Assembly (NCBI RefSeq): GCF_029227915.1
Contig: NC_079881.1
Coordinates: 4,404,001-4,464,000 of the forward strand
Source of the DNA: Hydractinia symbiolongicarpus
Taxonomy: Eukaryota > Cnidaria > Hydrozoa > Anthoathecata > Hydractiniidae
Direction: 5' to 3'
Length of the DNA stretch: 60,000 nucleotides
In this document: positions 38,404 to 50,800 of the stretch, piece after piece
Position numbering within the stretch: the stretch's first letter is position 1
How the letters are laid out: every line of letters starts with the position of its first letter
Position numbers and translations under genes: made by a program
The notes under the pieces: model-generated
The model's database searches: none
The model's input: the letters and a program-made list of their open reading frames with translations, nothing else
Told to the model about the DNA's origin: nothing

Positions 38404-40003
38404 CTGATTTTGCTAGGCCTTTTTTAACACGCTATGAAAAAATTTCAGAAAATCGAACTCAATCAAATTTTATTGAGCGCTCAATTAGGCATATGGTTAA
38501 ATCCAGGATGTACTGAAAATGGTGGTAGATATTTAACAGCTCACCACTGTGATATATTATCTCAAGAGTTTTAATACAAATTACAAAGAAGTGAACATAA
38601 AAAATAACAAAAAAAGTCTAAACCGAGTATATAGTTTATATAGCGCCCCATAACTTCAGTAAAAATTAAAATATTGACTTGAGATTAGGTATGATATGGT
38701 TTTAGATTGGTTTGATGAAATTGAGCCAAAAAATAGTTCTATTATCATCATACATTCTGAGTTTCAGAATTTAGCCCTTTTCAGAGACGCCGTTTTGACA
38801 GCATATCAATTTTGACCAAGATACAGATTCAGAAAATTTTAAAAGCTATTCTAACCTCAGAAATGTCAGATAAGATTCAACCTAAAATTATGCTAGTAAA
38901 CAAAAAATTTAGTTGCAAGGAATGTCTCTTTGCTGACATCTTTTTGTGATAGGATGCTCTTATGAGAATACTGAATTAATCTTCACGGTTAGCTAGTTTG
39001 GCATTTTAAATATTTTCCAAGCAGAATGATAACAATAAATAGATGTATATATCAATAAAAATCGATTTTTGAACAGCAGCAGAATTTTGATGAGCTCTAA
39101 AAAGTGCGAATTTATGAAACTAATTTTGGTCCAAAATCCCCAAAATAATTTCCTCAAAAAATTATTCCCGAAACATTTTTTTCTCAAGGTAGCAATACTT
39201 TGCTGTTCGTAAAGTCGTATATCAATTCTTTCTAAACTATTAAGGCAGTGATACATTAAATCGAGAAAACAGATCACACGCAGACTTGTCGTTCTCGATT
39301 TTCAAACCAGCATAATGCTTTTGATAAAAATTTTGAATTATTTATTTTTTAAACAGAAAAAAACCTTGTTTTTGTATAAATTAGATGCAAATTAAGTGTA
39401 TATACAAAATAAATGTGAGCTTGCTGAGTAAAAAATAAAAAAGCTGCAAGGCGTTTTAAAACATGTCATTAAGAAAAGAAAAAGCAGAATTTATCAGTAA
39501 TGGGTGGCTTTTTGGAAATGTTAAGGCCACAAATGTAAAAGAAAAAAATACTTCTAAAGTAAATACTCTTCTGAAGCCTTTTTCACCCAATATAACTGCA
39601 AGCAGTGAGTCCACCATAGTTGAATTCAGTTTCAGCTAAGTATTGTTTAAATACAGCAAAATCTTTGTCATCATATAAAAGCAGTAATGCAGACACAGAT
39701 ATGAACCAAGGAGGTTTAAAAAGAAGGAGAGAGAACTCTTTTATTTCTATTGAAATCATCCGTGTCTCATGTTTACTTTTCTCTATTGTTCTTACATCGA
39801 ATTCTGTCAATCAAAATTTGAAATCTCGCGCTTAAATTAATAAATTAGCCGTTGTCTTTTGTTACTATTTGCATAAATTATGAGCCCGCGGCTATTTTTC
39901 TCTCAGCGGTAAATGCTTGTTAGTTGATAAATTTGTCGTTTTTACATATCATAAACAAGCAAGAAGGGAAATGGCAGGCGAAGACGTTTAAAATATAATA
40001 GAA
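38404..40003 (+). other. Leader region before the accessory gene of the P-type element
   Basis: Non-coding, probably promoter and leader. It contains the left 32-bp subterminal repeat (39707-39738). A possible original start codon at 39971 (aaatggcaggcgaagac) is followed six codons later by an in-frame TAA. Confidence 0.45.
39707..39738 (+). promoter_or_regulatory. Left subterminal inverted repeat of the P-type element
   Basis: The 32-bp sequence starting caaggaggtttaaaaagaag is repeated exactly in inverted sense at 46980-47011. P-family elements use internal inverted repeats of this kind as accessory transposase sites; that role here is inference. Confidence 0.75.
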
Positions 40004-40033
40004 TTGGATGATGACTTTTTTGTGACGGAAGAA

Positions 40034-41761
40034 ATGTTGTCAGATTTTACTGTTTACGAAAGTTGTGAGGTGGAAGTATCGTTTGTGGAAGATCTGTTGG
40101 AAGAAGAAAATGAAGTAGATGCTGGATATTTGGGTATTCCTCAAATAGTATTCGTTGATGAAGAAGATGTGGACATGGTGGTTGATAACAACAGTACCAA
40201 AAATGTGAAGTTTGTGTGCAGCAAGTGCAAAAAACAGTATTTTAAAGAAGCTTACTACAAGAAACATACTCTGATATGTAAAAAGCCAACAGGTAATGCT
40301 TCAGTTTAATAAAGTCATGTTTTCTTTAAAACACCATTAGCTAGCTAGCTATAATGTTTTGTTTTTTGACTCTGCATGTAGATTTCATAGAAAAGCTATT
40401 GTATTATCATCATTTGATATGCTTTTTGTTGTTGTTGTCTTGTTTTGTTATCACAACTGTGTTCTGATGTCAACTCTGTATTCCAATAATAGATCCAGAA
40501 ACAACAACAGTGGCAAGAAAAACTCTTGATGACTCAAAAAATAAATCAACTACAACAATTTCCACAAAACAAGTTAAATCAAAATCGAATCGTAAGTATT
40601 CATTCATGAACTCTGAGAACATAAGGAATTTTTTTTTGCTATATATAGAGCAAAATATTGTGAACTGGTGGTATAAACCTTTTTTTTTGCACCCTTTTAG
40701 AATCTTTATCCATCACCGATCATGAGCTGCAGCAAGAAAAAATGAATTTTGTTCGTGATGCTATGGTTAAAATTTCAAAAGACCCAATCAATAACATTGT
40801 TGTGAAAGGATTCAAAACACCTGGAAATCGTGTCAAAGAATTAGCCAACTCAATTTTGAATGCTGGGAGTGATGTTTTGGACATTATTTCTGAAAATGTA
40901 GTGTGTCGCATATTTAAAGAATTGCAAAAATCTAACCTACTGACTGGTTCAGGAAAAGAATCTCTTTGGAGAAAAGTGCATGAACTTGCACAAGACGATA
41001 AATTCAGACAACATTGGAAACATGTATTACCTAAAGGATACTGCATTGACAGTCAAGAATTCTCTATGTTGTTGCAGAAATTTGTTATGGAGTTAATAAA
41101 AATACTAGTAGCTCATGAAAACAAAAATCGACATGTCGAAAAAAGTCTTGACTTGAAACTCACAACTGAGGAACAAACTGTTCTGTATTATGTTTCAGGA
41201 TACATAATTTTCTCGCTACGTAAAAAATACCAAAGATTAGCAGATTCGAAAAACAAAGTTGTTGCTGTGGCTGCATTGCAGTTTCTGAACTCATTGAAAG
41301 TTTCAGGTGATGATAAACTGCAGGTATATAGTTTTCTGGATTATACAAGATCTTGGGTGGACCAAGTCAGCAGAGGATACCTGATAAAAGTCAATGATGA
41401 CATGTTTATTTTTTGCAGAAGAATTGAAAACGTTATTAGAAAAGTTTTAAATTTGAACATGTTGAAAAAATATAAAGGAGAAGATATACGGGAACTTTTC
41501 GAAAATGAACTTATGAAGGACTCTTTAATTGATCAAGCCTGGGTCATACTTTCACGGTATCTTGGAAATGAGAAGTTATCGAAAATTCTCAAAGCTCAGA
41601 TCATTAAAAAATGGTGTGACATCAGAGCAAAAGCATATGTCACTGCATATATACAAGTAGTTCGACGCAAACTTGCTTCTCTAGCATCGGAGAAAAAAGA
41701 GAAGTTGACTGTAGTCTTATCTAAAAAAGGTGAACCAGCAATGAGAAAAAAACTTAACTAA
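40034..41761 (+). CDS. Accessory protein of the P-type element: zinc finger plus uncharacterised domain
   Basis: Exons 40034-40292, 40493-40591 and 40701-41761 join in phase (both introns phase 1) to give about 472 residues. The N-terminus is acidic (SFVEDLLEEENEVD, VDEEDVDMV), followed by one C2HC-type zinc finger (FVCSKCKKQYFKEAYYKKH then LIC), a Ser/Thr/Lys linker and a ~340-residue mostly helical part. That part has LYYVSGYIIFSLRKKY, a motif seen in C-terminal parts of some transposases, and a basic end (KKWCDIRAKAYV). The frame is open further upstream to a TAA at 39989; without that stop, translation from the ATG at 39971 would add 21 residues, so the start may have been damaged. The gene points at the transposase gene and lies inside the terminal repeats, so it is element cargo or a transposition partner. 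The C-terminal domain is not recognised. Confidence 0.8.
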
Positions 41762-42974
41762 TTGTCATAACATTTTTACCTATAACTTGTTTTAATTTCT
41801 ATATATCTTTTCCATGTATATAACTGTGTTTCTTAGTAAAATAATCATACCCTTATTATGTTTGTACTATTTTAAGGGTTTTTTTCGGATTGAGTAAGGA
41901 TTCAATCTCGCTGAAGCTGTTTATTTTAAATCTAAATTTTTGCCAAGATTTGTGAACTTCACTCTCATTTCTTTTTTTTGTGCTACTTCTTTGTTCAGTT
42001 ATGCACATTGGCAAGCGTTAAACTGAATAATGCTGCGAGATCAAAACTCTGCGCGCTTTGCTAGAAATTTAATAGATCATAAAAACGCGGAGAAATGGTC
42101 GATGGATAGGCTAATCAAGATGGTATGAAACAACATGCTTTTTATCAGCTGGAGGGACCCTGAAAAATAAGTTGCGCGTGCATAATTACCGACGCAAATA
42201 TTCTTACGCGAGAATCGCTACTTAAAGCTGACCGCAACCTCGGACCTAGGATTGCCGCATCGGATGCTCTATGCCTGACTGTGGCCTGATGAAATCAACT
42301 CACTTTTTGATTATTCCATTTGATTAAATTTTTTGCAAACAAGTTTTATATCTCACACGGGTATCGAACTCTCTTTGCAAACAAGTTTTACATCTCACAC
42401 GGGTATCGGGTATGTTTTATTGTGGTTTGTATACACCCTTACACCAAGAGGCCTTTGTCACGTTCTTTTTTTAAATCAACATAGTCCCGAATAGCGAATA
42501 TTAATTTCGACACTCCTTCGCATGAATTCTTGTTGGGAATATAATGAAACTTGTCCCCAGGGTTGTTCTACATATCGCGAAGTGAGTATGTAAAAAAGCA
42601 AAACAAAACTGTAATATTTATTCACGTATGGCGGATCCATTCGAAATGAAGATAAAAGAAATTCCGTAATAGTTGTAATTTCCCGATGACATAAATAAAA
42701 ATTACATAGCAATAATAAAGTAGCAATCCTAAATTTTTTTAATCTCAATTATTTTCTAAGATTTGATGTTTTCAAAAAAATGTTTCAAATCAAAGTCAAA
42801 ATCGTACTCCACTAAAAATATTTGCAAAAGATGTGACTCAAAAGACAAGGCACTAATAACAAAACAACTTCTATGTTGAAAAAGCGTAATGGAAAAAATG
42901 TCTGACATACTCAGAAAAAATATAAATAAAATAGTCAAACAATCATGTTTCCAAAAGTATCAATATATAAATAA
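41762..42974. other. Spacer between the two convergent genes of the P-type element
   Basis: Holds the 3' flanks of both genes. A 39-bp direct duplication (tttgcaaacaagttttatat, then ctcacacgggtatcg) occurs at about 42333-42407. The block 42120-42300 is more GC-rich than its surroundings but has no recognisable gene. Confidence 0.5.
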
Positions 42975-45900
42975 CTATCTCTTTCTTTTCTGTGGAAGTT
43001 TCCTCATATCATTTACGTCTAGGTGAATCTGATTTTGATTACCACGTCGAGTGTTTCCACGTAGATCTCTGATCAACTCAGATTTCATAACAAGCAAAGA
43101 AAGTTCTTGTTGGCCAAATTGATAAAGTGTTGGGTTGTCACATGTACCACCACTTCGTCTTTGACGAGCGAAATGTTCCTCCAATGGATCTTGTGAGAAT
43201 TTCTCGCTCAAAATCATCTTGACATTTGGACTCTGGAGAAGTAATTTGGTCAGTTCCACGAATGATTTCACTATGGACAAAGATAAAAAAAATATACATT
43301 TATAGAACAACACCGTTTGTCCATGAAACATTGCCTGGAACCACAATTGCAGAAAAATGTAGATTTTTTACCTGTTATTTTCCAACCATTTATCGTCTGT
43401 TTGCTCAATAACAATTTATTTTTTTCATCTTGGGATAAATTAGGTGTGTCATTGGCTTGTTCTTCCCACCTTCCCAGGTAATGTTCGAGGAATTCTTTCT
43501 CTAAAAACTGAATTTTACATGTTGATGTGAAAAAAATGAAAAATGAAAATGGAAATATTTGCACACCCTTTTACATGGAGATCAAGTTCTTTAGGACTGG
43601 TTTACAAATATGCAAAATGAACTTGAGCTTTTTGAGGGAAAAATGTTGTGTTTCTGAATTCCGTTACAAAATAATTGAATGTATTTCGAATGATACTACT
43701 AACCTCAAAACGCCAATCGTTAACATCTCTATATGCTGCAAGAGCTATTTTTCCGCCACGATCTTGATTAATTGAAGATACATTCAAGCAATCAAAAACT
43801 TGGTCAAACATACGCACAAACTTTATTGTACTTTTCGTATAATGCAGCCCCTGAACCTCAAGTGCATCAGCAGTTGTTTTACTCAAAACCTAAATGCAAA
43901 ATCATAATTTACATGAGCAATGATAAACACATTATCAGAAGTATATCATTATTTGCAACTCCCACAAAATAATCAAACTGTGAATCCACTATCACTCAGA
44001 AAACACTAATACAAACAAGCAGACAAATAAATAATAAAAAAAGAAAAGAAAAATATCTCACTTGGGTAGCCAACTTAACTTGCATCCTCAACCTTGGAGT
44101 TAACTTTATGTGATCCTCTTTTAGTTTATAAAGTTTCCTTAATCCAGGTGCTGCTCCATGTAAATTCAGATCCCATTCATAAACATTGACAAGATGGTTC
44201 CAGCTGATATCCATGTGATCGAGCTAATAAATAGAAAATTGATATATGTATACAGATATACTTTAAAATTGAAACAAACAAACAAAAAACACTTACAAAA
44301 AGATTGCGTGTATTATTGTTTCCATGAGAGTTCTCGAAACAGTTTCTCGTTGTTTTAATGAGATGAGGGACATCGGATATAAAAAAGATCTTTCTGTCCA
44401 ATGATAATAAGTTGTTGGTCCAATATGTGTTACCAATATCAGGTGTCACCATAATTTTGTAAAACTTCCTATTGGGAGAAGCACCATCTGAAATAAATGC
44501 TCGAACATAAAAACCAATTGCCTCCAATACATATGTCGCCTCCCATACACATGGATAGAGCTGATCAGAGGTAAATCCCAATGATGCGAAATATCCAAAA
44601 GGATACACCAGAGATGAAACAATTCCTCGAACCATAAACACTATCACATAGGAAGCAAAGTGACGATCATTCTCTGATGATCCCTCAGCACGTTTTTGAA
44701 ATTCAACTAACTCATCGTTAATATCCCCCATATCAGTGAAACCAACCAATTGTCCAGTTGACTGTCTGAACACCAAGTCAGCTTTTATTTTCATCTCATC
44801 ATAAATAAGCGAAACGTTTTTTTGGTGATCATCCAGAGTTGCAATTTTACTATCCACTATTAATCTTTCAATGACATCTGGATTGAATCCACACATTGGA
44901 TCAGTGAAGTTTATGTATTTTTTAAGTGTGTCAATATGTGGGAGTTTTAAAAAATTCAAATTCGGATTTCGCAAATGTTTATATGCTGCTGGTGAATGGT
45001 GGTATAAACTGAGGCACCACCTAATAATTAGTGGGTGCCATCTCATGCCATTAGGTGAACTTTTGGAAGCCATTTCTTTTTGTTGCTCCCATAACAACCA
45101 CTGGGGACTGCCTTCGGGTATTTCAGGACATGTTTCCTCATTGCAAACAATATTTTTTATAAATTCGTGTTGCTCATCATCAACATGGATGCATTCTTTC
45201 TCAGTAATTTTTCTTACCCAAGATGATAATTGGGCAACTTTCTTTATTGCTCTCTGTTTTTCTCCCTGAGTATTGCGATATCTTTCCTCTAGTTCTTCTC
45301 TGGAAAGATATCGAATGTTTGTATGTGAGGAATCAAGCACAGAATCATCACTTTTCCGTCTACTTCTAACTTTTTTAACTGTTGGTTTAAAAGAATTGCA
45401 CATACTACATACAGATGAAGGTTTTTCAGCTAAAAAATGACAGTTGGTATGGCGTATTGTTTTAAAATTGTCTTCATCAAATCTGACCATTTTATCGTCT
45501 TCAACAAAAGCTACTGGAAATGTTCCACTCTGATTCATGAATGGCTGTTCGAAATTACATCTCGACTTGATTACATCTTCATAACCTTGTAACCCCGTGC
45601 AAACACTGACTGACTTCCAGAATGACGAGAAAGTTGAAATATCATCATTTTTCAAAACACATGGCAGAGTTTTTGTTAGTTGTATTGTTTCTTTCTCCAT
45701 AGGTTTCCCATATATGGAGAAATCCCAACCATTGCTGTTGTCTATACGTATTGTAAGCAAATGGTTTAATTCTTTTTCATTTTGACAAAGGGTATAGACA
45801 CGTTTATAGTTATCCGATTTATCACATATACTAAAACCAACTTTCTTCATACTCACATCTAATTCCAGTATTTTTAAGCTGTCTTTTCTGTTTACAGCAT

Positions 45901-46186
45901 AATTCATGCACACACAATTTTCATCCACATGAGGGTAAAATGATGCAGCAGTACCAATTATTTTTTTTGACGTTTTCATCTCATCTAATTTTCTTCTACA
46001 TCCATTACAAGTAAATTTAGGAAATACACAAGGATCTTCTTGTTCACAATTTATTCCATATATAGATTGAAACACTTCACTGTAAATATCACAAGATTTA
46101 AAATTAACGTAATGTTTACTTTTCACAATTTTCTTCCCACACAATCTACATAGCTTTTGAATATACTCTGAATGTGAAGCAGACAT
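42975..46186 (-). CDS. P-element-superfamily transposase with N-terminal ZAD/RAG1-N-like zinc module
   Basis: Five exons, 46186-44297, 44223-44062, 43889-43704, 43507-43372 and 43270-42975, join in phase to 2670 nt (889 residues) without a stop. The N-terminus has C13-x2-C16 and C60-x2-C63 around a short helical core (LCRLCGKKI ... FTCNGCRRKL), the layout of ZAD-type modules; a second Cys/His knot is near 249-263 (CHFLAEKPSSVCSMC). A coiled coil/linker follows (LSREELEERYRN). Next comes the P-type RNase H-like core: RWHPLIIRWCLSLYHHSP, YDEMKIKAD (Asp463, first catalytic Asp), ISDGASPNR (Asp567) and FFISDVPHLIKTTRN. The insertion-domain exons include WNHLVNVYEWD and MQVKLATQ. The end has KFSQDPLEEHFARQRRSGG and DNPTLYQF, standard for THAP9/P proteins. 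There is no THAP finger. It is expected to cut and join at the 74-bp ends; an intact frame suggests it may still work. Confidence 0.93.
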
Positions 46187-47556
46187 GTTGACACAGCAAA
46201 ATTCAAATATGAATACTTTATTTTTCAAAAAAACTTCATAAAAAACCCACAAAGGTGTCAAGGGAATTAAAAAAAAATGTGAACCACTTGCCAGCTGGTT
46301 ATGTAACACCTAATAAAAAAACAATTATAAACTCAATTCAATATATATTCAAAACATACAGCTGGTGTGAGAGAAAGAAAGAATATACATAAACAGAAAA
46401 TCTACTCCCACTGGGGAAAAAAGAAAAAAAGTTGCTTAAAACTTTTACCTAAATATACATAATTAGAACTAATAATTATTTTCTTTTGTTCCATGACAAT
46501 GGAAAACATCACCGAGTGCTGCGACGTGCTGCGACACCCTACCGAGAATTCGTCTACTTCGAGAGTAAAAAAAACAATTTTATAAATAACCCCTCCTGAC
46601 GAGACCTGCACAAAAACGTTAATCAACCCTTTAACTAACATTTTCCCAGGAGGGGACATACGAAATAGTTTATAAGTTGTAAAACTTTACGATCTCCCAA
46701 GGCAGCTTTTCGCACTTTGAAGGCACTTTACTCCTTCCGCGTCCTTATGGAAGTGGAAAAACAAACTTCACCCTCATTGAATCTTGTAGTTTAACTAAAC
46801 TACATGTTTTCCTGCTCTTCCGCATTGCTGTAAGTGTGATTTTTAAGATTTATCTTTTCTCGTTAAAACACTCGTTTCAGAGTCGGTAGGTAAATATTGA
46901 GCCAAATCAGAGACACGGATCAGTTCAAAGGGGCGCCGAAACAATAAAAAATTGAATAGAAAATTTAAAGGGACGCCGCGAGTTCTCTCTCCTTCTTTTT
47001 AAACCTCCTTGTATGAACTCACGGTAAATGAGAATTCTAAAGTTCAGCCAAAATGAATAAAAAATGTAAATGTTAATATGAGGTTAAATTTCTGCCTAGC
47101 TACTTTCAGTCGGGCACCTAGAATGATACGAACATTTGAAAATTATGTAGCCATATCTGCACCTTAGAGAACCAACGAAGTGCTATGTTCAGATGGGCAA
47201 ATCATTTACTAATTTCCAAGTTTCCCCTAGCTACAAGTTTTGCAACCCAGTGCTTGCTAGTCAACCAATTCAGTGAAATACACATAACTAAATTGCTTGA
47301 ATTTTTTTAAGTAAACAGCAGCCTAAATAACATTATTGTATATTTATACATTTACACAAAACAATCAAGGGCAATATGCGAGAAGTTTGTGTGTTGCGAT
47401 GAGAGGAATCAAAACAAACTCGCCGCACGTATCTGTGACGTAAAAGGCCGATCTCGCTTAGCTCTGCAAGGTTATATTAAAACTTTGGTACATTGAGACA
47501 AATCTCATTAAATATTACACACAGAAATACTGTGTATTGGAGGGTCACGTGACGAG
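46187..47556. other. Right subterminal region of the P-type element
   Basis: Promoter side of the transposase gene. The open frame extends 41 codons upstream of the chosen ATG, but the residues (FLIPLTPLWVFYEVFLKNK) look like untranslated sequence. Contains the right 32-bp subterminal repeat at 46980-47011 and otherwise non-coding DNA. Confidence 0.5.
46980..47011 (-). promoter_or_regulatory. Right subterminal inverted repeat of the P-type element
   Basis: Exact inverted copy of 39707-39738, about 620 bp from the right end and upstream of the transposase start. Confidence 0.75.
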
Positions 47557-47630
47557 GCCTCCTCCAGGGCCATGTTCGTATCGCCGTCCCGGGGTCAGAA
47601 AAGATACAAGATGCCCTGGGGACGAGGTTG
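47557..47630 (-). repeat. Right terminal inverted repeat of the P-type element
   Basis: Exact complement of 35909-35982 over 74 bp; followed directly by ggaagaaag. Confidence 0.95.
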
Positions 47631-47696
47631 GGAAGAAAGCCCATTTTTTTAACGGTTGAAATGCAACATATAAATATTCTTGGGATGTTTCTAATT

Positions 47697-47825
47697 TACC
47701 GTAAATGACGAATAAGCACCTGGGCAGGGAGATTATTTAATTTCGGGGCGGGCGCCTAATTGGCAGGGTGTTTAATTAAGTAGTAGTGCTTATTCAGCAG
47801 GGGCAGTTATTCTGTAATTTACGGT
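47697..47825. mobile_element. Short MITE with TTACCGTAAAT-type ends
   Basis: About 128 bp. The left end reads taccgtaaatgacgaataagc; the right end is the approximate complement (gcttattc, then ctgtaatttacggtgt). The interior is GC-richer (ggggcgggcgcctaattggc). Related accgtaaatgatcgattaag and gggcttattc words recur near 55560-55670 and 58800-58920. Confidence 0.65.
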
Positions 47826-50800
47826 GTTACCTTAATTTGATGATAATTACTACAGAGTGTAGCACTTGAAATTTTTATACTTTTTAATATTTTTATTAAA
47901 AAAATTTGTAGATAAGCTTCAAATATACTTTGTTTCGTCCTCACAACAAAAGATAATTACGCCGGGCTTACTTTGTTTTTTTTTCTTTGTTTAACTTCTT
48001 AAACTTTAGTTGCAGATAACATGTATCGCGTTTTTTTTCCCTGAGGATAATCTCACACTATATGACATATTTTAATGCCATACTTATTATCTCTGCTGAT
48101 GGCGGAAATCCTCAAGCCATCGGGCTTCTTGTTTTATATCTATAACCTCTGGATCAAAATGTCAAAAAAGAAAGCATGTGCGTCAATAAAAACAAAAAAT
48201 AATAGGGGAGAAAAAAAGCCCTGGGATTGAGGTTGCTCACAATCTGCATTGTATTTATACCCGCTAAAAAAAACGTTTAAAATTTAACAAAATAAGAATA
48301 AAATAAAATAAAAATGCAAAAGGTCTAACATAATATAAGGTGTCTAACAACGGTTATGTAAAAAGCTAAATCTGCTAAAACTATATACTTGCTCTACCAT
48401 GCCAGAAGTACACCAGGGAAAATAGTATACCAGACATTAGGAAAAATCGTTTAGTTACACAAAAACCGTTATTTCAAAATTTCCACAATGTACAGTTTCT
48501 AATGCATCGTACCAAATCAGCTATATAGTCTATCGCATACAGCAATCCTCGTAATGCGCAAACGTGACATACATAATAACATTGTTTGAAATAACTTGCT
48601 AACGTTCTCTCAATAAAACTCCAACTAGTTTTTTACTTCGAATACTAAACTTTGCTTCATCCCTGAAAGAATGATAGCTACCGACTGATTTGAAATCATC
48701 GTACGACACAAAAATGAGCTGGAAGCTAACCTTATGATGAGTAACCCTTTTTTCAAATAACTTTTATCAGGATTATTTTAAAAAAGAGACAACCTTCTTC
48801 GCTTTGGTTTCCTTTTTCAGTTGATAAACAATTTGTTTCCGCAAGATATGACGCGCACATTGTAATTAACGTATTCTAACTATAACAACCCCATGGGGCT
48901 TTTAAAATAAAAAATAAATAAATAAAAACGTTTAAAAAAAATTAGTTTTAATTAAAATAAAACAAAAAAAAAAGAGTTTTATTTTTAAAAGTAATAAGAA
49001 AAAAGAATTAAATGTAAAAAGTAACCCCCTGATTTGCGTTTCTTTTCAGCTCAATAAATCTAAAACCGACTGGGGGTTTTGGGGGGCGTTGTGAGCCCCC
49101 AACGGTTCCAGCCAACGTCTTTTTACGCCCTTTAAGCACTGAAACACCAGAAAACCGACTCTCTGACATACGCAATAGACGTTAAGTATTGATCGAATTG
49201 ATCGAAAAAGGGGGAGAAATGACAACATAAAATACATTGAAATCTTTATCATCAAGGGTGTAATCAAACTAGCAATAAGACAACACAACACCATCATAAT
49301 ATTTTTTATAGATTGAAAGTTATTACAGCAATAATTAAAATGTTCATTCTTCTTTCTTCATATTTAGCACCAAAATAAAGTTTTCTGCAGATTAGAGGTC
49401 ATTAAAAAATAACCAATTCAAAATCTTCTTTCTTCATAAATATAATAAAAAATTCAAAAATATAATGAAATGAAACCATGGACAAAATGCCTTCATACAA
49501 ATCATTGAAAACCCTCGTGCTAATAATTTGTTCCACACATCGTGTTACAAACATTAAAATTATGGACAAAGTTGGGATTATTAGATTATTGCGTAAAAAT
49601 TTTAACCTATACTTTTGGAAAATTTGTAAAAATATGTTACGTTAGATTCGATTCATCATGTTTCAGAAATAATGCACAAAACATGAATTACAGACAACTA
49701 AATTTAAGCAACTAGAAGAACAAGGATATTTATAAAGCTAATCTGTTTTGCTTTAAAATGTTAGCATGACAACTATTAATTTAACAGATACATTGCCAGC
49801 ATCGTCATAACATTGACCTTATCAATTCTGTATATACATCAAGAGAAAGTTCCTAAGGTTTTCAAAATGAGCTTTGAAAAAGACAAACCTGAGAGCCTTC
49901 ACTACAATGAATAAACCTTAAGACGTCCTCTCGCAAGTTACAATGGGAAGAATAATCGTGATCACTGAGGTGTGGAGTTTGTTGTAGTGAGTGCCTACAT
50001 TATATTTCCCAATACCGTTAATAAAACGTGAAGGGAATGAATCTACCAAGGTTCTGCAGATAAAACTTGTTTAGGTTTAATAGGTTTCGATTTAGAAATC
50101 CTTTTGACGAAAAAGATTTTAAGTTAAAGGTTTGCTTTTTACAAATGGAAGAAGTCTTGTCATTGGTGCTAGAAGTACCACATTGATTAACTAACGTTTG
50201 GGCTAATGCAAAAGGAACAACTTCGAGATGATACACACGTTTCCTTTTTCTTTTCTTTTGTTGTCATAACGTATGACAACCTAGCTTAAAATATTGAGCA
50301 GAAGGCTTTAACGTAGCTTTACTCAAACTTAAAGAAACTACTGGATTAGGTTTAAATTGCCCAGAATGTTTGGCATTGTCGCAAAATAAAATAAATACTG
50401 GTTGTAAATTTTTATTTGAAAGCAGATGAGGAAAAATCTTCTGATTTAAAACCGTCTTGAATCATAGCTGACCACAATCAAGATAAAAAGTTAAAATATT
50501 TCTCTTTAATAAACTGTTATAAAGGCTTATAAGAATAGCTCTATTCCGTATAGCTACAAGATCTGCTGTCTACACAGAGTAACAGAAGAGGATGAATAGC
50601 TAGCTAGCTGAAAACTTGAAAGTGCTTTCTACACAGGAAAGTAAATCTGAAGATTTACATACAGGTACAAAAATTGGATGTTTCGGATATAGAGAATTTT
50701 CATGAAGCTCTATACAAGTTATAAAGCTAAATACGGATCCATGTTTGACAGCAACATCATGCTTTCTTCACTTTCACAACTTTGCTAGCCTTGTTTTTTT

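Larger units (their letters stand above)
35909..47630. mobile_element. Autonomous-looking P-type DNA transposon, 11.7 kb, two convergent genes
   Basis: Terminal inverted repeats of 74 bp are identical at both ends (35909-35982 and 47557-47630; they start caacctcgtccccagggcat). The 9-bp sequence ggaagaaag flanks both ends (35900-35908 and 47631-47639). P elements make 8-bp target duplications, so either one flanking base matches by chance or this lineage uses nine. Inside, from left to right, are three tandem ~815-bp units, a left subterminal 32-bp repeat (39707-39738), the accessory gene (+), the transposase gene (-) and the inverted 32-bp repeat (46980-47011). The terminal repeats, flanking repeat and transposase frame are all intact, which points to a recent insertion of a possibly active element. 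Confidence 0.92.

Noticed and set aside
44871-45269. Plus-strand open frame of 132 codons
   Set aside because: Shadow of the transposase exon on the other strand.
46187-46309. 41-residue N-terminal extension of the transposase
   Set aside because: Hydrophobic, low-quality residues without a preceding exon; the ATG at 46186 directly precedes the zinc module.
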